From contig NZ_JABASY010000001.1 in assembly GCF_016107685.1 (NCBI RefSeq), positions 90,187 to 154,186 of the forward strand: a stretch of 64,000 nucleotides of DNA. The letters run 5' to 3'. The stretch is from Brevibacterium yomogidense (GTDB lineage Bacteria; Actinomycetota; Actinomycetes; Actinomycetales; Brevibacteriaceae). Both the position numbers and the translations under genes were made by a program. Below, piece after piece: positions 22,704 to 31,246 of this stretch. Numbering within the stretch: position 1 is the first letter of the stretch; the number at the start of each line of letters is the position of its first letter. Under the pieces are notes generated by a model. It was given only the letters and a program-made list of their open reading frames with translations. It was not told the DNA's origin and ran no database searches.

Positions 22704-23915
22704 ATGGTGGACCACCAGCCGGACGAGCACAGCGCCGCACCGAGCGGCCGGGAGCTCACCCCGGACTCGGAGCGCGACCCGTTGACGAGCCCCATCTACA
22801 CCGTCTCGGACACACTGTCCGGCCCGGACCGCGCCCTGGTTCGCCGCTGGCAGAAGCACCTGGCGAACGAACGGCTCGAGGAACGCCTCTACCGAACCCT
22901 CGCGCAGCGGCGGGAGGGTGAAGAGGCAGAGATCCTCACGGCCCTGGCGAATGCGGAAGCACGTCACCAGGAGCACTGGATCACCCTCCTGGGCGACTAC
23001 GCGGAACCCCGCCGCCGACCCTCGTTCGGGACCCTCGTCCTCGCATTCCTGGGTCGCGTGTTCGGCTCCGTGTTCGTGCTGGCGCTCGCACAGCAGTCGG
23101 AGTCCCAGTCCCCGTACGCGACGGACCGCTGGGCCACCTCTCGCATGGCCGCGGACGAGGCGATCCACGCCGAGGTCGTCCGGGCTCTCGCACAGCAGTC
23201 CCGCGCGAGGCTGTCCGGCAGCTTCCGCGCCGCCGTGTTCGGTGCGAACGACGGGCTCGTGTCGAACCTCGCCCTGGTCCTCGGCGTCGCCGCGGCGGGC
23301 ATGGCACCGGCCGCCGTCCTCCTCACCGGTGTGTCGGGCCTCCTGGCGGGCGCCCTGTCCATGGGAGCCGGGGAATACGTGTCGGTGCGGTCGCAGCGCG
23401 AACTGCTCGAGGCCTCGGTCCCGGATCCCGATTCGAACCACGCGATCCCGCACCTCGACCTCGATGCGAACGAACTCGCGCTGGTCTACCGGGCGCGCGG
23501 GATGGAGCCCGACCAGGCGACGGCCGCGGCGGAGGCGCAGATCCGCGCCGCGCAGTCCCCGGTCCGGCGCCGTCCCGTGGGCGGGCACCGCGGTGACACG
23601 TCGTTCGACTTCGGTCGCGCCGACGCGCACGAGGAGCTCGGGACCGGGCTGGGCGCCGCCGTGTCGAGCTTCTGCTTCTTCTCCTCGGGCGCAGTCATCC
23701 CGATCCTGCCCTTCGCGTTCGGCATGACCGGCACCGGCGCTGTCGTCGTCGCAGCAGCACTCGTCGGCATCGCGCTCCTCATCACCGGTGGCATCGTCGG
23801 CGTGCTGTCCGGCCGCGCCCCACTCCCCCGCGCGCTGCGGCAGCTGGCCATCGGGTTCGGCGCGGCCGCCGCCACCTACCTCCTGGGCCTCCTCTTCGGC
23901 GGCGCCGTGGGGTGA
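22704..23915 (+). CDS. Ferritin-like/VIT1-CCC1 fusion, putative iron or manganese exporter
   Basis: A 403-residue fusion. The N-terminal half (about 45-165) is a rubrerythrin/ferritin-like helical bundle with Glu and His ligands in ANERLEERLY, NAEARHQEHW and MAADEAIHAEVV (two ExxH motifs), suggesting a di-iron or metal-sensing centre. The C-terminal half (about 170-403) is a VIT1/CCC1 transporter with AAVFGANDGLVSNLALVLG, SMGAGEYVSVRSQREL and four to five membrane helices. Fusions of this kind (MbfA-like) export iron or manganese in other bacteria. AAGGGAG precedes the ATG. No IdeR/DtxR box was recognised in the leader, so control by iron is not shown. Confidence 0.87.
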   Translation: MVDHQPDEHSAAPSGRELTPDSERDPLTSPIYTVSDTLSGPDRALVRRWQKHLANERLEERLYRTLAQRREGEEAEILTALANAEARHQEHWITLLGDYAEPRRRPSFGTLVLAFLGRVFGSVFVLALAQQSESQSPYATDRWATSRMAADEAIHAEVVRALAQQSRARLSGSFRAAVFGANDGLVSNLALVLGVAAAGMAPAAVLLTGVSGLLAGALSMGAGEYVSVRSQRELLEASVPDPDSNHAIPHLDLDANELALVYRARGMEPDQATAAAEAQIRAAQSPVRRRPVGGHRGDTSFDFGRADAHEELGTGLGAAVSSFCFFSSGAVIPILPFAFGMTGTGAVVVAAALVGIALLITGGIVGVLSGRAPLPRALRQLAIGFGAAAATYLLGLLFGGAVG

Positions 23916-23982
23916 GAGGGGCACCCGCACCCGGCCTGAGGCCGGCCCCCGCCGAGGCCGACCCCAGTCCGAAACCGACCTG

Positions 23983-24546
23983 TCAGATCCCGTCCGGCAC
24001 GACCTCGGCGGGCCCGCGCTTCACGGTGAAGCCGGGGTCGTCACGCTTCCGGTTCGCGACGAAGACGAATCCGCACTCGACGACCACCAGCCCCAGCCCC
24101 AGAGGAGCAAGGAGCTGGGCAGGCCACTGCGGCAGCATCGTGAGGCCGGCGAGGAACGCGGACTGGTGCATCACGTGCCAGCCGGCGAACACGGCCGCGG
24201 CGACTAAGACGACACCGATGACCACGATCTCCGCGGCCACCACCGTCTGGATCGTGCGGTAGCGGGTCCGGGGCGACATCCGGGGGATCAGCAGATCCAT
24301 GTTGGGCATGATCCCCGACCCGCACACCCACGCCAACGACGGGAAGACGATGAGGGGCAGCAGGTAGTTCTCGACGATCTCGAACCCACCGGGGATCGAC
24401 GCGCCGCCCATGTTGCGCAGCACCACGTCCAGGACGATGAACAGCATCAGCACGAAGACCGCCACACCGCTGACCACGGCCCCGGCCGTCGTCACCTTCG
24501 TGAAGCTGCGGTACGCCCGCATCTCGCTCTCACTCATTGTCGACAC
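23983..24546 (-). CDS. dctQ: TRAP transporter small permease subunit
   Basis: A 187-residue DctQ-type protein with four transmembrane helices (VVSGVAVFVLMLFIVLDVVLRN, YLLPLIVFPSLAWVCGSG, VVAAEIVVIGVVLVAAAVFAGW and LLAPLGLGLVVVECGFVF). With DctM it forms the Na+-driven membrane part of the TRAP importer fed by the DctP encoded two genes upstream. It starts 7 bases after the dctM stop, with AAGGAG-type purines inside the gap. The gene order P-M-Q is the less common arrangement; P-Q-M is usual. Confidence 0.88.
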   Translation of the reverse strand: MSTMSESEMRAYRSFTKVTTAGAVVSGVAVFVLMLFIVLDVVLRNMGGASIPGGFEIVENYLLPLIVFPSLAWVCGSGIMPNMDLLIPRMSPRTRYRTIQTVVAAEIVVIGVVLVAAAVFAGWHVMHQSAFLAGLTMLPQWPAQLLAPLGLGLVVVECGFVFVANRKRDDPGFTVKRGPAEVVPDGI

Positions 24547-24553
24547 TCCTTAC

Positions 24554-25864
24554 TCATCCCGCCAGGGATGGAATCCAGGTGACCAGCTGGGGGAACAGGA
24601 TCATCACGACCGCGACGACCGCCGTGGTGACGAGTGCGATCCACAGCGCATAGCGGAACACGGGGCCCGACGGGACCCCGGTCGCTCCCGAGACCGCGTA
24701 GACCGACAGCCCCACCGGCGGCGAGATCGTGCCCACCGTGCACAGCATCGAGATGAAGACACCGAACCACAGCAGGTCGATGTCCGTCTCCGCGATGACC
24801 GGGAGCAGGATCGGCACGGTCATGAGGATGACCGCCGCACCCTCGAGGAACATGAACAGCACGAAGAACACCGCGGCCAGCACCAGCAGCAGGAGGAACG
24901 GCCGCTCGACCAGGGGGCCCAGCGCGTCGATGAGCCGGCGGGGGATGAGCGACAGCGACACGAACTTGCTGAACACCTGCGCCGCCACGATGATGAGCAG
25001 CACCATCGAGGAGATCTTGACGGTCTCCGTCAGCGCCGTCCTCATGAACTCCAGGTCGACCTTCTTGAGCGCGACGGCCGACAGGAACCCCGCGAGCGAT
25101 CCGACGGCGCCGGCCTCCGTCGGGGTCACCATGCCGGAGTAGATGCCGCCGAACACCACGAGGACGATCACCAGCCCGGTCGTGAGAGCGATCGCTGTGC
25201 GCGCCACCCCGATCGGCTCCGCGACGAACGGCTCCCGCGGTGTGTCCCGCTTCCTCTCGTCGAGGGCGTACAGGACGATGACGGCGATCATGTAGACGAC
25301 CATCACGGCGATGCCGGGGATGATCGCCCCCATGAAGAGGCTGCCGATCGCGGTCTCCGTCGCGACGCCGTAGATGATGAGGATGATGCTGGGCGGGATG
25401 ATGCCGGCGAGCGACCCGGCCGCAGCCGCCGTCGCCCCCGCCAACGGAGCCGACATCCCGTAGCGGGTCAGCTCCGGCATCGCGACACGGCCCAACGCCG
25501 CCGAGGTCGCGGACCCGGATCCGGAGACCGCACCCAGGAGGCCGCCCGCCGTCACCGTCAGGGCGCTGAGCGGCTCCGCCCGGCCCTTCGACACCCGACT
25601 GACGAGCGTGAAGACGTCCTTCACGATCCCCGATTGGAGTACGAACTGCGCCATGAGGACGAAGAGTGGAATGGTCGTGAGCGCATAGGAGGACACCCGG
25701 TTGAAGGGCTGCGGCCCCGTGATCCCAAGCATGGCCCCGGGGCCCTCGAGCAGCAGGATGCCGAGGATGCCCACCGCGAACAGTGCGGTGTGGATGTGCA
25801 CCCCGAGCGCCAGAGCCGTGAGGAACAGGACGAGGGTGATGCCGATGACGATCTCCGCGCCCAT
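24554..25864 (-). CDS. dctM: TRAP transporter large permease subunit
   Basis: A 436-residue DctM-type protein with 11-12 hydrophobic helices. Family blocks include FILMAQFVLQSGI-like sequence, SGSGSATSAALGRVAMPEL, AAGSLAGIIPPSIILIIYG, GMVTPTEAGAVGS, and FLEGAAVILMTVPILLPV with TISPPVGLSVY near the end. It carries the transport pathway and the sodium sites. The ATG at 25864 begins one base after the dctP stop, so translation is probably coupled. Longer in-frame starts would run into dctP and are not used. Confidence 0.92.
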   Translation of the reverse strand: MGAEIVIGITLVLFLTALALGVHIHTALFAVGILGILLLEGPGAMLGITGPQPFNRVSSYALTTIPLFVLMAQFVLQSGIVKDVFTLVSRVSKGRAEPLSALTVTAGGLLGAVSGSGSATSAALGRVAMPELTRYGMSAPLAGATAAAAGSLAGIIPPSIILIIYGVATETAIGSLFMGAIIPGIAVMVVYMIAVIVLYALDERKRDTPREPFVAEPIGVARTAIALTTGLVIVLVVFGGIYSGMVTPTEAGAVGSLAGFLSAVALKKVDLEFMRTALTETVKISSMVLLIIVAAQVFSKFVSLSLIPRRLIDALGPLVERPFLLLLVLAAVFFVLFMFLEGAAVILMTVPILLPVIAETDIDLLWFGVFISMLCTVGTISPPVGLSVYAVSGATGVPSGPVFRYALWIALVTTAVVAVVMILFPQLVTWIPSLAG

Positions 25865-25865
25865 A

Positions 25866-26984
25866 TCAGTCGCCTCCTTCTTCGAGTGCGTTGTCCGGCA
25901 CCTGGCCGCCCGCGTCCTCCACGGCCTTCGCCCACTGCTCGGCGGCCGCACGGCCGGGGATCCCCCGCTCTTCGAGCATGGCGGTCCATTCCGACCACGT
26001 GCCGCTCGACGAGTCCTCGATGGGGGTCCGGACCTCCTGCGGCACGTCCGCGATGTCGACGAACGACCCGCCCGCCTCGTTCTCGTTGTAGTCGCGGATC
26101 TCGTCCATCCGGTCGATCCAGGTGCCGGCCGCGTCCTCGTACGTGTCGTCGATCGCCTGCTGCATGATGTCCTGCACCTCGGGGTCCAGGGAGTCCCAGG
26201 TCTCCTCCGTCATGACCATGCTGAGGTTGAAATGACCGAAATTCACTCCGGTGAGCGTCGTCCGGTAGAGGTCCTGGAGTCCGTAGTTGGACCAGTCGGC
26301 GACCGCGGCGAATCCGCCGTCGATCGTGCCCCGGCTCAGTGCGTCGTACGCCTCCGCATTGGGGATCGAGACGGTGTTGGCCCCGAAGAGCTCTGCGGTG
26401 ATGTTCTGGACGCGCGACGCCGTGCGCAGCTGGAGGGACTGCAGGTCCTGCGTGGACAGGAACGCGGTGCCGGTCGTCGACACCGAGTACTCCGGGGTCG
26501 TGTGCAGCGGCAGCGCCTTGAGACCCTTCGAACCGAACTGCCACTCGTGATAGGTCTCCCCCTCGAACACGGCGTCGTCGCTCTCGACGAGGTTCTTCCA
26601 CGCGGTGGACCCGATCATGGTGTCCGATTCCCGCAGCGGCAGCATCGTCACCTCGACGAGCGGGTACTGGTCCGGCTGATACGTCGGCAGCATGAGGGCG
26701 ATGTCGATGACGCCGGAATCCAGCGCGTGCGTCTCGCTCCGCAGTTCGACCAGCTCACCGCCCGTGAACGTCTCGAACGTGATCTCCCCGTTGGTCCTCT
26801 CCTCCACCTCCTCCATCCAGGGGACGGAACCGGCGGTCCAGGCGATGTTGAGGCTGCTGAGGCCGGACGACACACGCAGGACCGTCTGCGGCGACTCCGC
26901 CTCCGCGGCCCCACACCCACTCACCAATGCACACACGGCCACTCCGGCCACAGCTGCCCGCAACGGCAGCGTCCTTCTTCTCAT
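25866..26984 (-). CDS. dctP: TRAP transporter solute-binding lipoprotein
   Basis: A 372-residue lipoprotein with lipobox VSGC (about residue 24) and a DctP fold (EVEERTNGEITFETFTGGELV, IDIALMLPTYQPDQYPLVEV, AYDALSRGTIDGGFAAVADW, LDPEVQDIMQQAIDDTYEDAAG). It is the first gene of the P-M-Q operon; GAGGAG lies seven bases before the ATG. Ligand cannot be read from sequence. The other DctP-like gene in the window (1565-2833) is only a distant relative. The PucR-type regulator gene lies 170 bases upstream on the same strand and may control this operon. Confidence 0.9.
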   Translation of the reverse strand: MRRRTLPLRAAVAGVAVCALVSGCGAAEAESPQTVLRVSSGLSSLNIAWTAGSVPWMEEVEERTNGEITFETFTGGELVELRSETHALDSGVIDIALMLPTYQPDQYPLVEVTMLPLRESDTMIGSTAWKNLVESDDAVFEGETYHEWQFGSKGLKALPLHTTPEYSVSTTGTAFLSTQDLQSLQLRTASRVQNITAELFGANTVSIPNAEAYDALSRGTIDGGFAAVADWSNYGLQDLYRTTLTGVNFGHFNLSMVMTEETWDSLDPEVQDIMQQAIDDTYEDAAGTWIDRMDEIRDYNENEAGGSFVDIADVPQEVRTPIEDSSSGTWSEWTAMLEERGIPGRAAAEQWAKAVEDAGGQVPDNALEEGGD

Positions 26985-27030
26985 CGCGATCTCCTCATCG
27001 AGTCCACGGGCACAGCAGGTCAGGACAGAC

Positions 27031-27047
27031 GCACCGCGAAGCGGTGC
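27031..27047 (-). other. Hairpin between the PucR-type gene and the TRAP operon
   Basis: A 7-bp perfect stem (GCACCGC / GCGGTGC) around GAA. It could terminate the regulator transcript or be part of the dctP leader. Confidence 0.45.
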
Positions 27048-27154
27048 ACACCCCGCTCACACTAGTGCGGCACGTCACGCGAGGTGAGGTGGACTCATGA
27101 CACCCCTGGCCGCGGGATAGTGGCTGTTTCCGCCACCCCCTCGACGAGCCTCGT

Positions 27155-28969
27155 CTACGAGCGCTCGCGCGGCGCCTCCGCCTCGGACAGCATGTGCAGC
27201 CGCACGGCGACCTCGAGTTCGAGCGCACGGTGCGGCGCACGCCACTCCTCACCCAGCAGCCGCCCGATCCGGTCCATGCGCTTCACGAGCGTGTTCATGT
27301 GGACGTGGAGCTCCTTGGCTGCGCGGGTGAGGTTGCCGGCACAGTCGAAATACCGCGACAGGGTCTTCACGAGCTCCGTCCCGCGCCGGTCGTCGTATTC
27401 CAGCAGCGCACCCAGCTGCTCCTCGATGAAACCCCGCAGTTCGCCGTCGCGTTCGGGATCGAACAGGATCGAGTACATCGCGAGACGGGCGGTGGACATC
27501 CCCCTGTCCTCGGCGCCGATCCCGCGCAGCACCTTCACGCTCCGCGCCGCGAGGTCGAAGGGCCTCCGGAGACTGTCAGCGGCCTCGGCGACGGGGGCGA
27601 TGCACACGAGAACGGGCTGCCGCAGGGACGACCGGAGCCTGCGGTGGACGTCGTCCGCCGCCTGTTCCGGGTCGTCCGCATGCAGCAGCATCACGGCCGT
27701 CCCGAAGTAGTCCCCTGCGATTCCGGACCACTCGGGTGACATCGCATGGAGGCGCCGGGCGAGCTCCGCGGATCGCAGGGTCTGCGACTCGACCACCGCC
27801 ACGGCGTTGATCAGGTCGACGTCCAGCCCCCGGGCCGCAGCCCGAGTCCGCAGCTCGTCGGCGAAAGGGCGCTGCGCGAGGACCAGCTCCGTCAGGAGCT
27901 CACCTCGCACACGCTCCTCCGCTTCGACGACCGCGTTCTGCTTGAGGGTGAGCAGAGAGAGGATCTGCGCCCCGCGCTCCAGGATGAGGCGCTCCACGTC
28001 ACTGGGCGACCGGCGGTCGGAGAGGACGACCGCACCCAGGTAGGCGTCACCGGCGAGCATCGCGACGACGCAGTGGGATTCACTGTCCTCTTCGAGAGTC
28101 ATCGAGCGGCCCGTGGCGCGGCTGTCGGCGAGGGCACTGCGCAGGCGCTCGCGGGGCGGAGCCGGCAGACGGACGGCCCCGGTCGTGACGACGGGCGCGT
28201 CGTCGCGGTCATAGACGGAGACCCGCCCGCCCAGGTCGTCCACCAGGAGCTCCGCGACCTCGGAGGCGCCGCCACCGGTGAGGACCACCTGGGTGAGGGC
28301 CTCGTGCACGTGCGCGGAACGCTCCATCGACGCGTAGGCCTCCTGCACCTCGGCCAGCGCGCGGCGGCTCTCGTCGTAGAGGCGCGCGTTCAGCAGCGCG
28401 ACCGCCGCGTGGTCCGCGAAAGCGCTCAGCAGCGCGACCTCGTCCATCGCGAACGGCCGCTCGACGCGCTCCCCCACGAACAGCATCCCGAACACACTGT
28501 CGCTGTCCCGCAGGGGGACGCCCAGAAGGGCGACGAGGCCCTCATCGGACGCGATCCGGTCGAAGCGCTCGTCGTGCTCGAGGGAGGCGTCGTTGAGATA
28601 GTCGCTCACCCAGAACGGCGATCCGGTCTCGAGGATGCGCCCCGCCACCCCGGTGGTGGTCGGCACCTGGGCCGCGCGAAAGGCTGGGGACAGTGCCCCT
28701 TCGGCTGCGTGCAGCTTCAGGCTGTCGCCGCTCTCGTCGAGCACGGACAGATACGTGACATCGGCACCGATGAGGTCGTGAGCGTGCCGGACGATCGACG
28801 CCAGCACCGTGTCGACCTCCCCGAGCGCGGTGAGCGCCCGCGCGGTCGCGTAGAGACTGGAGAGCCCGCGCTCACGGCGCGCACGAAGCTCCCACATCTC
28901 CGGTGCGGCCCACGCCGCAGCGGGCAGAGGCGCCCCGTGGCGTCCCGGTGTCCCGCGTTCGTTCGTCAC
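27155..28969 (-). CDS. GAF-domain PucR/CdaR-type transcriptional regulator
   Basis: A 604-residue regulator. It has an N-terminal signalling helix and GAF domain (about 30-195; LIGADVTYLSVLDESGD, TTTGVAGRILETGSPFWVSDYLND, GVPLRDSDSVFGMLFVGER), a middle PucR-like region, and a C-terminal HTH_30 (LVKTLSRYFDCAGNLTRAAKELHVHMNTLVKRMDRIGRLLG). GAF-PucR proteins sense small molecules and activate catabolic or transport genes. The GTG at 28969 follows a TACCGT hexamer by seven bases. An inverted repeat overlapping that promoter suggests self-control. Targets probably include the divergent acetoacetate-CoA ligase or the TRAP operon downstream. Confidence 0.85.
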   Translation of the reverse strand: MTNERGTPGRHGAPLPAAAWAAPEMWELRARRERGLSSLYATARALTALGEVDTVLASIVRHAHDLIGADVTYLSVLDESGDSLKLHAAEGALSPAFRAAQVPTTTGVAGRILETGSPFWVSDYLNDASLEHDERFDRIASDEGLVALLGVPLRDSDSVFGMLFVGERVERPFAMDEVALLSAFADHAAVALLNARLYDESRRALAEVQEAYASMERSAHVHEALTQVVLTGGGASEVAELLVDDLGGRVSVYDRDDAPVVTTGAVRLPAPPRERLRSALADSRATGRSMTLEEDSESHCVVAMLAGDAYLGAVVLSDRRSPSDVERLILERGAQILSLLTLKQNAVVEAEERVRGELLTELVLAQRPFADELRTRAAARGLDVDLINAVAVVESQTLRSAELARRLHAMSPEWSGIAGDYFGTAVMLLHADDPEQAADDVHRRLRSSLRQPVLVCIAPVAEAADSLRRPFDLAARSVKVLRGIGAEDRGMSTARLAMYSILFDPERDGELRGFIEEQLGALLEYDDRRGTELVKTLSRYFDCAGNLTRAAKELHVHMNTLVKRMDRIGRLLGEEWRAPHRALELEVAVRLHMLSEAEAPRERS

Positions 28970-28976
28970 ACGCGGA

Positions 28977-28982
28977 ACGGTA
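28977..28982 (-). promoter_or_regulatory. Putative -10 (TACCGT) of leaderless GAF/PucR gene
   Basis: TACCGT on the minus strand ends seven bases before the GTG at 28969. Its position overlaps the left arm of the inverted repeat at 28979-28986. Confidence 0.45.
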
Positions 28983-29020
28983 CAGGAGCATCGTGTCGAC
29001 CTCGGGTATTCACCTGTACC
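28979..29020. promoter_or_regulatory. Inverted repeat GGTACAGG ... CCTGTACC in a divergent promoter region
   Basis: Two perfect 8-bp arms (28979-28986 and 29013-29020) are 34 bases apart start to start, near three helical turns. They lie between the regulator and acetoacetate-CoA ligase genes. This looks like a two-site operator for a dimeric or looping regulator, most simply the GAF/PucR protein itself. Confidence 0.5.
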
Positions 29021-29084
29021 ACCCCCATCCGGAAGAGGTGGCGGAAACGACCATCGCTTCCCGCTCAGGCCGCCCCTACCGTGG

Positions 29085-29120
29085 ATCCCGACGACCCTCT
29101 GCATCCCGACGACCCTCTGG
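29085..29120 (+). repeat. 18-bp tandem duplication in the leader of the acetoacetate-CoA ligase gene
   Basis: Units 29085-29102 and 29103-29120 (ATCCCGACGACCCTCTGS) differ at one base. The second ends 13 bases before the ATG. Confidence 0.8.
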
Positions 29121-29133
29121 CGAAAGCAATGCG

Positions 29134-31209
29134 ATGACACACGACTCCGAATCCACAGCACCCCGGCCCCTCTGGCGCCCCGACCCGGACACGGTGGCGG
29201 ATTCTGCTTACGGACGGTTCGCACGCTACGTCGACGACCGGCACCGCATCGGCCTGGACGGCGCACTCGACCACGCACGGCTGTGGCGATGGTCGACGGA
29301 GAACATCGAGGACTACTGGCAGGCGGTCTGGGACTTCTTCGGTGTCAGGTCCCACACGCCGTGGGCCCGCGTCCTCGACGACCGGAGGATGCCGGGAGCG
29401 CGGTGGTTCAGCGGGGCCACACTCAACTACGCGGAACACGTCCTGACGAACGACCACTCCGACGCGGACGCGCTCATCTGCATCCGTGAGGACGGCACGC
29501 GGGAGACGGTCACGTGGGACCAGCTGCGCGGGCGAGTGGCCTCGGTTGCAGCCGCTCTGCGCGCGGCGGGGGTGGAGGCCGGAGACCGCGTGGTCGGCTA
29601 CCTCCCGCCCGGACAGCATGCGGCGATCGGGCTGCTGGCCGCGTCCTCGATCGGCGCGGTCTGGTCCCAGTGCGCCCAGGACTTCGCCGCTCCGGCGGTC
29701 ATCGACCGCTTCGGGCAGCTGGAACCCACCGTGCTCATCGCCGCAGACGGGTACGCCTACAACGGCAGGGTCTACGACCGGCGCCCCGACGTGGCGCGCG
29801 TACGGGACGGCCTGCCGACCCTTGCGCACACGATCCTCGTCGACCACCTCGGTCCCGGAGCATTCGCCGATGCCACCCCCGGCACCGAAGCCGCGGACAC
29901 CGACCCGACCCGCGTGCCCGACCCGACCCGCGCACCGGATCCGTCCCGACGCCCCGGCACATCCCGCTGGGACGACGTGATCGCCCAGGAGGCGGAGCTT
30001 TCCTTCACGCCGGTGCCGTTCGATCACCCGCTCTGGGTGCTGTTCTCCTCCGGCACCACGGGGCGACCGAAGGGCATCGTCCACGGCCACGGGGGCATCG
30101 TCGTGTCTCTCCTCCCGATGTACGGACTGCACATGGACGTCCAGGACGGCGACCGGCTGTTCTGGTACGCGAGCACCAACTGGGTCATGTGGAATGTCGT
30201 GGTGTCCGTCCTGCTCACGGGAGCGAGCACCGTGATCTACGACGGCAGCCCGGTGTTCCCCGATGCCCGGCGCCTCTGGCGGATCGCCGAGGAAGAACAG
30301 GTCACGTGCCTGGGCACCAGCCCCGGGCACCTGCTGGCCTCGGAGCGTGCCGGCATCCGGCCGGGCGGCGAGTTCGAGCTGTCACGGCTGCGGATGATCG
30401 GATCGACCGGGTCGCCACTCCCTGCCGGCTGCTACAGCTGGGTCCACGACCAGGTGGGCAGCAGCATCCAGCTGTCCTCGATCACCGGCGGCACGGACAC
30501 GGTCGTGGCCTTCGCGTGCACCACACCGGCGACCCCCGTCTGGCCGGGCGAGCTGAGCGCACGAGCTCTGGGCGTCGCGATGGAGTCGTGGAGCCCCGAC
30601 GGGGAACCGCAGGTGGACGAGGTCGGCGAGCTGGTCCTCACCCGCCCCCTCCCCTCGATGCCCGTCTCCTTCTGGGACGACCCCGACGGCTCGCGGTACC
30701 GCGACGCGTACTTCGCGACGTTCCCCGGAGTCTGGCGCCACGGCGACTGGGTGACGGTCACCGACCGGGGGACCGTCCTCATGCACGGACGCTCCGACTC
30801 GACCCTCAATCGGAACGGCGTGCGGCTCGGCAGTGCTGAGATCTACAGCGCCGTCGACCGGCTGCCGCAGATCACGGACTCCGTCGTCGTCGGCGTCGAC
30901 GAGCACGACGGCACGTACTGGATGCCGCTGTTCGTGACCCTGGCACCCGGCGCCGTCCTGGACGACGAGCTGTCGGGCCTCGTGCGGAACGAGATCCGGC
31001 GGCACGCTTCGCCGCGCCACGTGCCGGACGAGATCATCGTCATGGAGTCGCTGCCGCACACCCGCACGGGCAAGAAGATCGAGGTGCCGCTCAAGCGCAT
31101 CCTCCAGGGGGCGGAGCCCGGGGAGGTCGTGAGCGCGGACGCGCTGGACGACCCGGGCGCTCTCACCGCGTTCATCGCCCTGGCGGAACGGCGACGGGCG
31201 GCCCGCTGA
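29134..31209 (+). CDS. Acetoacetate-CoA ligase (acetoacetyl-CoA synthetase)
   Basis: A 691-residue ANL-superfamily ligase that activates acetoacetate with ATP and CoA. It has the acyl-CoA synthetase N-terminal domain (YWQAVWDFFGV, GARWFSGATLNYAEHVL), the ATP-binding loop LFSSGTTGRPKGIVHGHGG, YASTNWVMWN, ITGGTDTV, the hinge region GRSDSTLNRNGVRLGSAEIY and the C-terminal catalytic lysine in TRTGKKIEVPLKRIL. Typical length is about 650. The extra residues are a Pro/Asp/Thr/Arg repeat insert at about 246-278. The ATG at 29134 is chosen over upstream in-frame starts, which run antisense to the regulator gene. Pairs functionally with the 3-hydroxybutyrate dehydrogenase at 62739-63512. Confidence 0.9.
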   Translation: MTHDSESTAPRPLWRPDPDTVADSAYGRFARYVDDRHRIGLDGALDHARLWRWSTENIEDYWQAVWDFFGVRSHTPWARVLDDRRMPGARWFSGATLNYAEHVLTNDHSDADALICIREDGTRETVTWDQLRGRVASVAAALRAAGVEAGDRVVGYLPPGQHAAIGLLAASSIGAVWSQCAQDFAAPAVIDRFGQLEPTVLIAADGYAYNGRVYDRRPDVARVRDGLPTLAHTILVDHLGPGAFADATPGTEAADTDPTRVPDPTRAPDPSRRPGTSRWDDVIAQEAELSFTPVPFDHPLWVLFSSGTTGRPKGIVHGHGGIVVSLLPMYGLHMDVQDGDRLFWYASTNWVMWNVVVSVLLTGASTVIYDGSPVFPDARRLWRIAEEEQVTCLGTSPGHLLASERAGIRPGGEFELSRLRMIGSTGSPLPAGCYSWVHDQVGSSIQLSSITGGTDTVVAFACTTPATPVWPGELSARALGVAMESWSPDGEPQVDEVGELVLTRPLPSMPVSFWDDPDGSRYRDAYFATFPGVWRHGDWVTVTDRGTVLMHGRSDSTLNRNGVRLGSAEIYSAVDRLPQITDSVVVGVDEHDGTYWMPLFVTLAPGAVLDDELSGLVRNEIRRHASPRHVPDEIIVMESLPHTRTGKKIEVPLKRILQGAEPGEVVSADALDDPGALTAFIALAERRRAAR

Positions 31210-31233
31210 GATCCGCGGCACGGACCGCAGGCT

Positions 31234-31239
31234 TACGAT
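31234..31239 (+). promoter_or_regulatory. Putative -10 (TACGAT) of leaderless class IV PLP gene
   Basis: TACGAT ends seven bases before the ATG at 31247, which favours that start over the in-frame ATG at 31238. Confidence 0.45.
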
Positions 31240-31246
31240 GGGGCGC

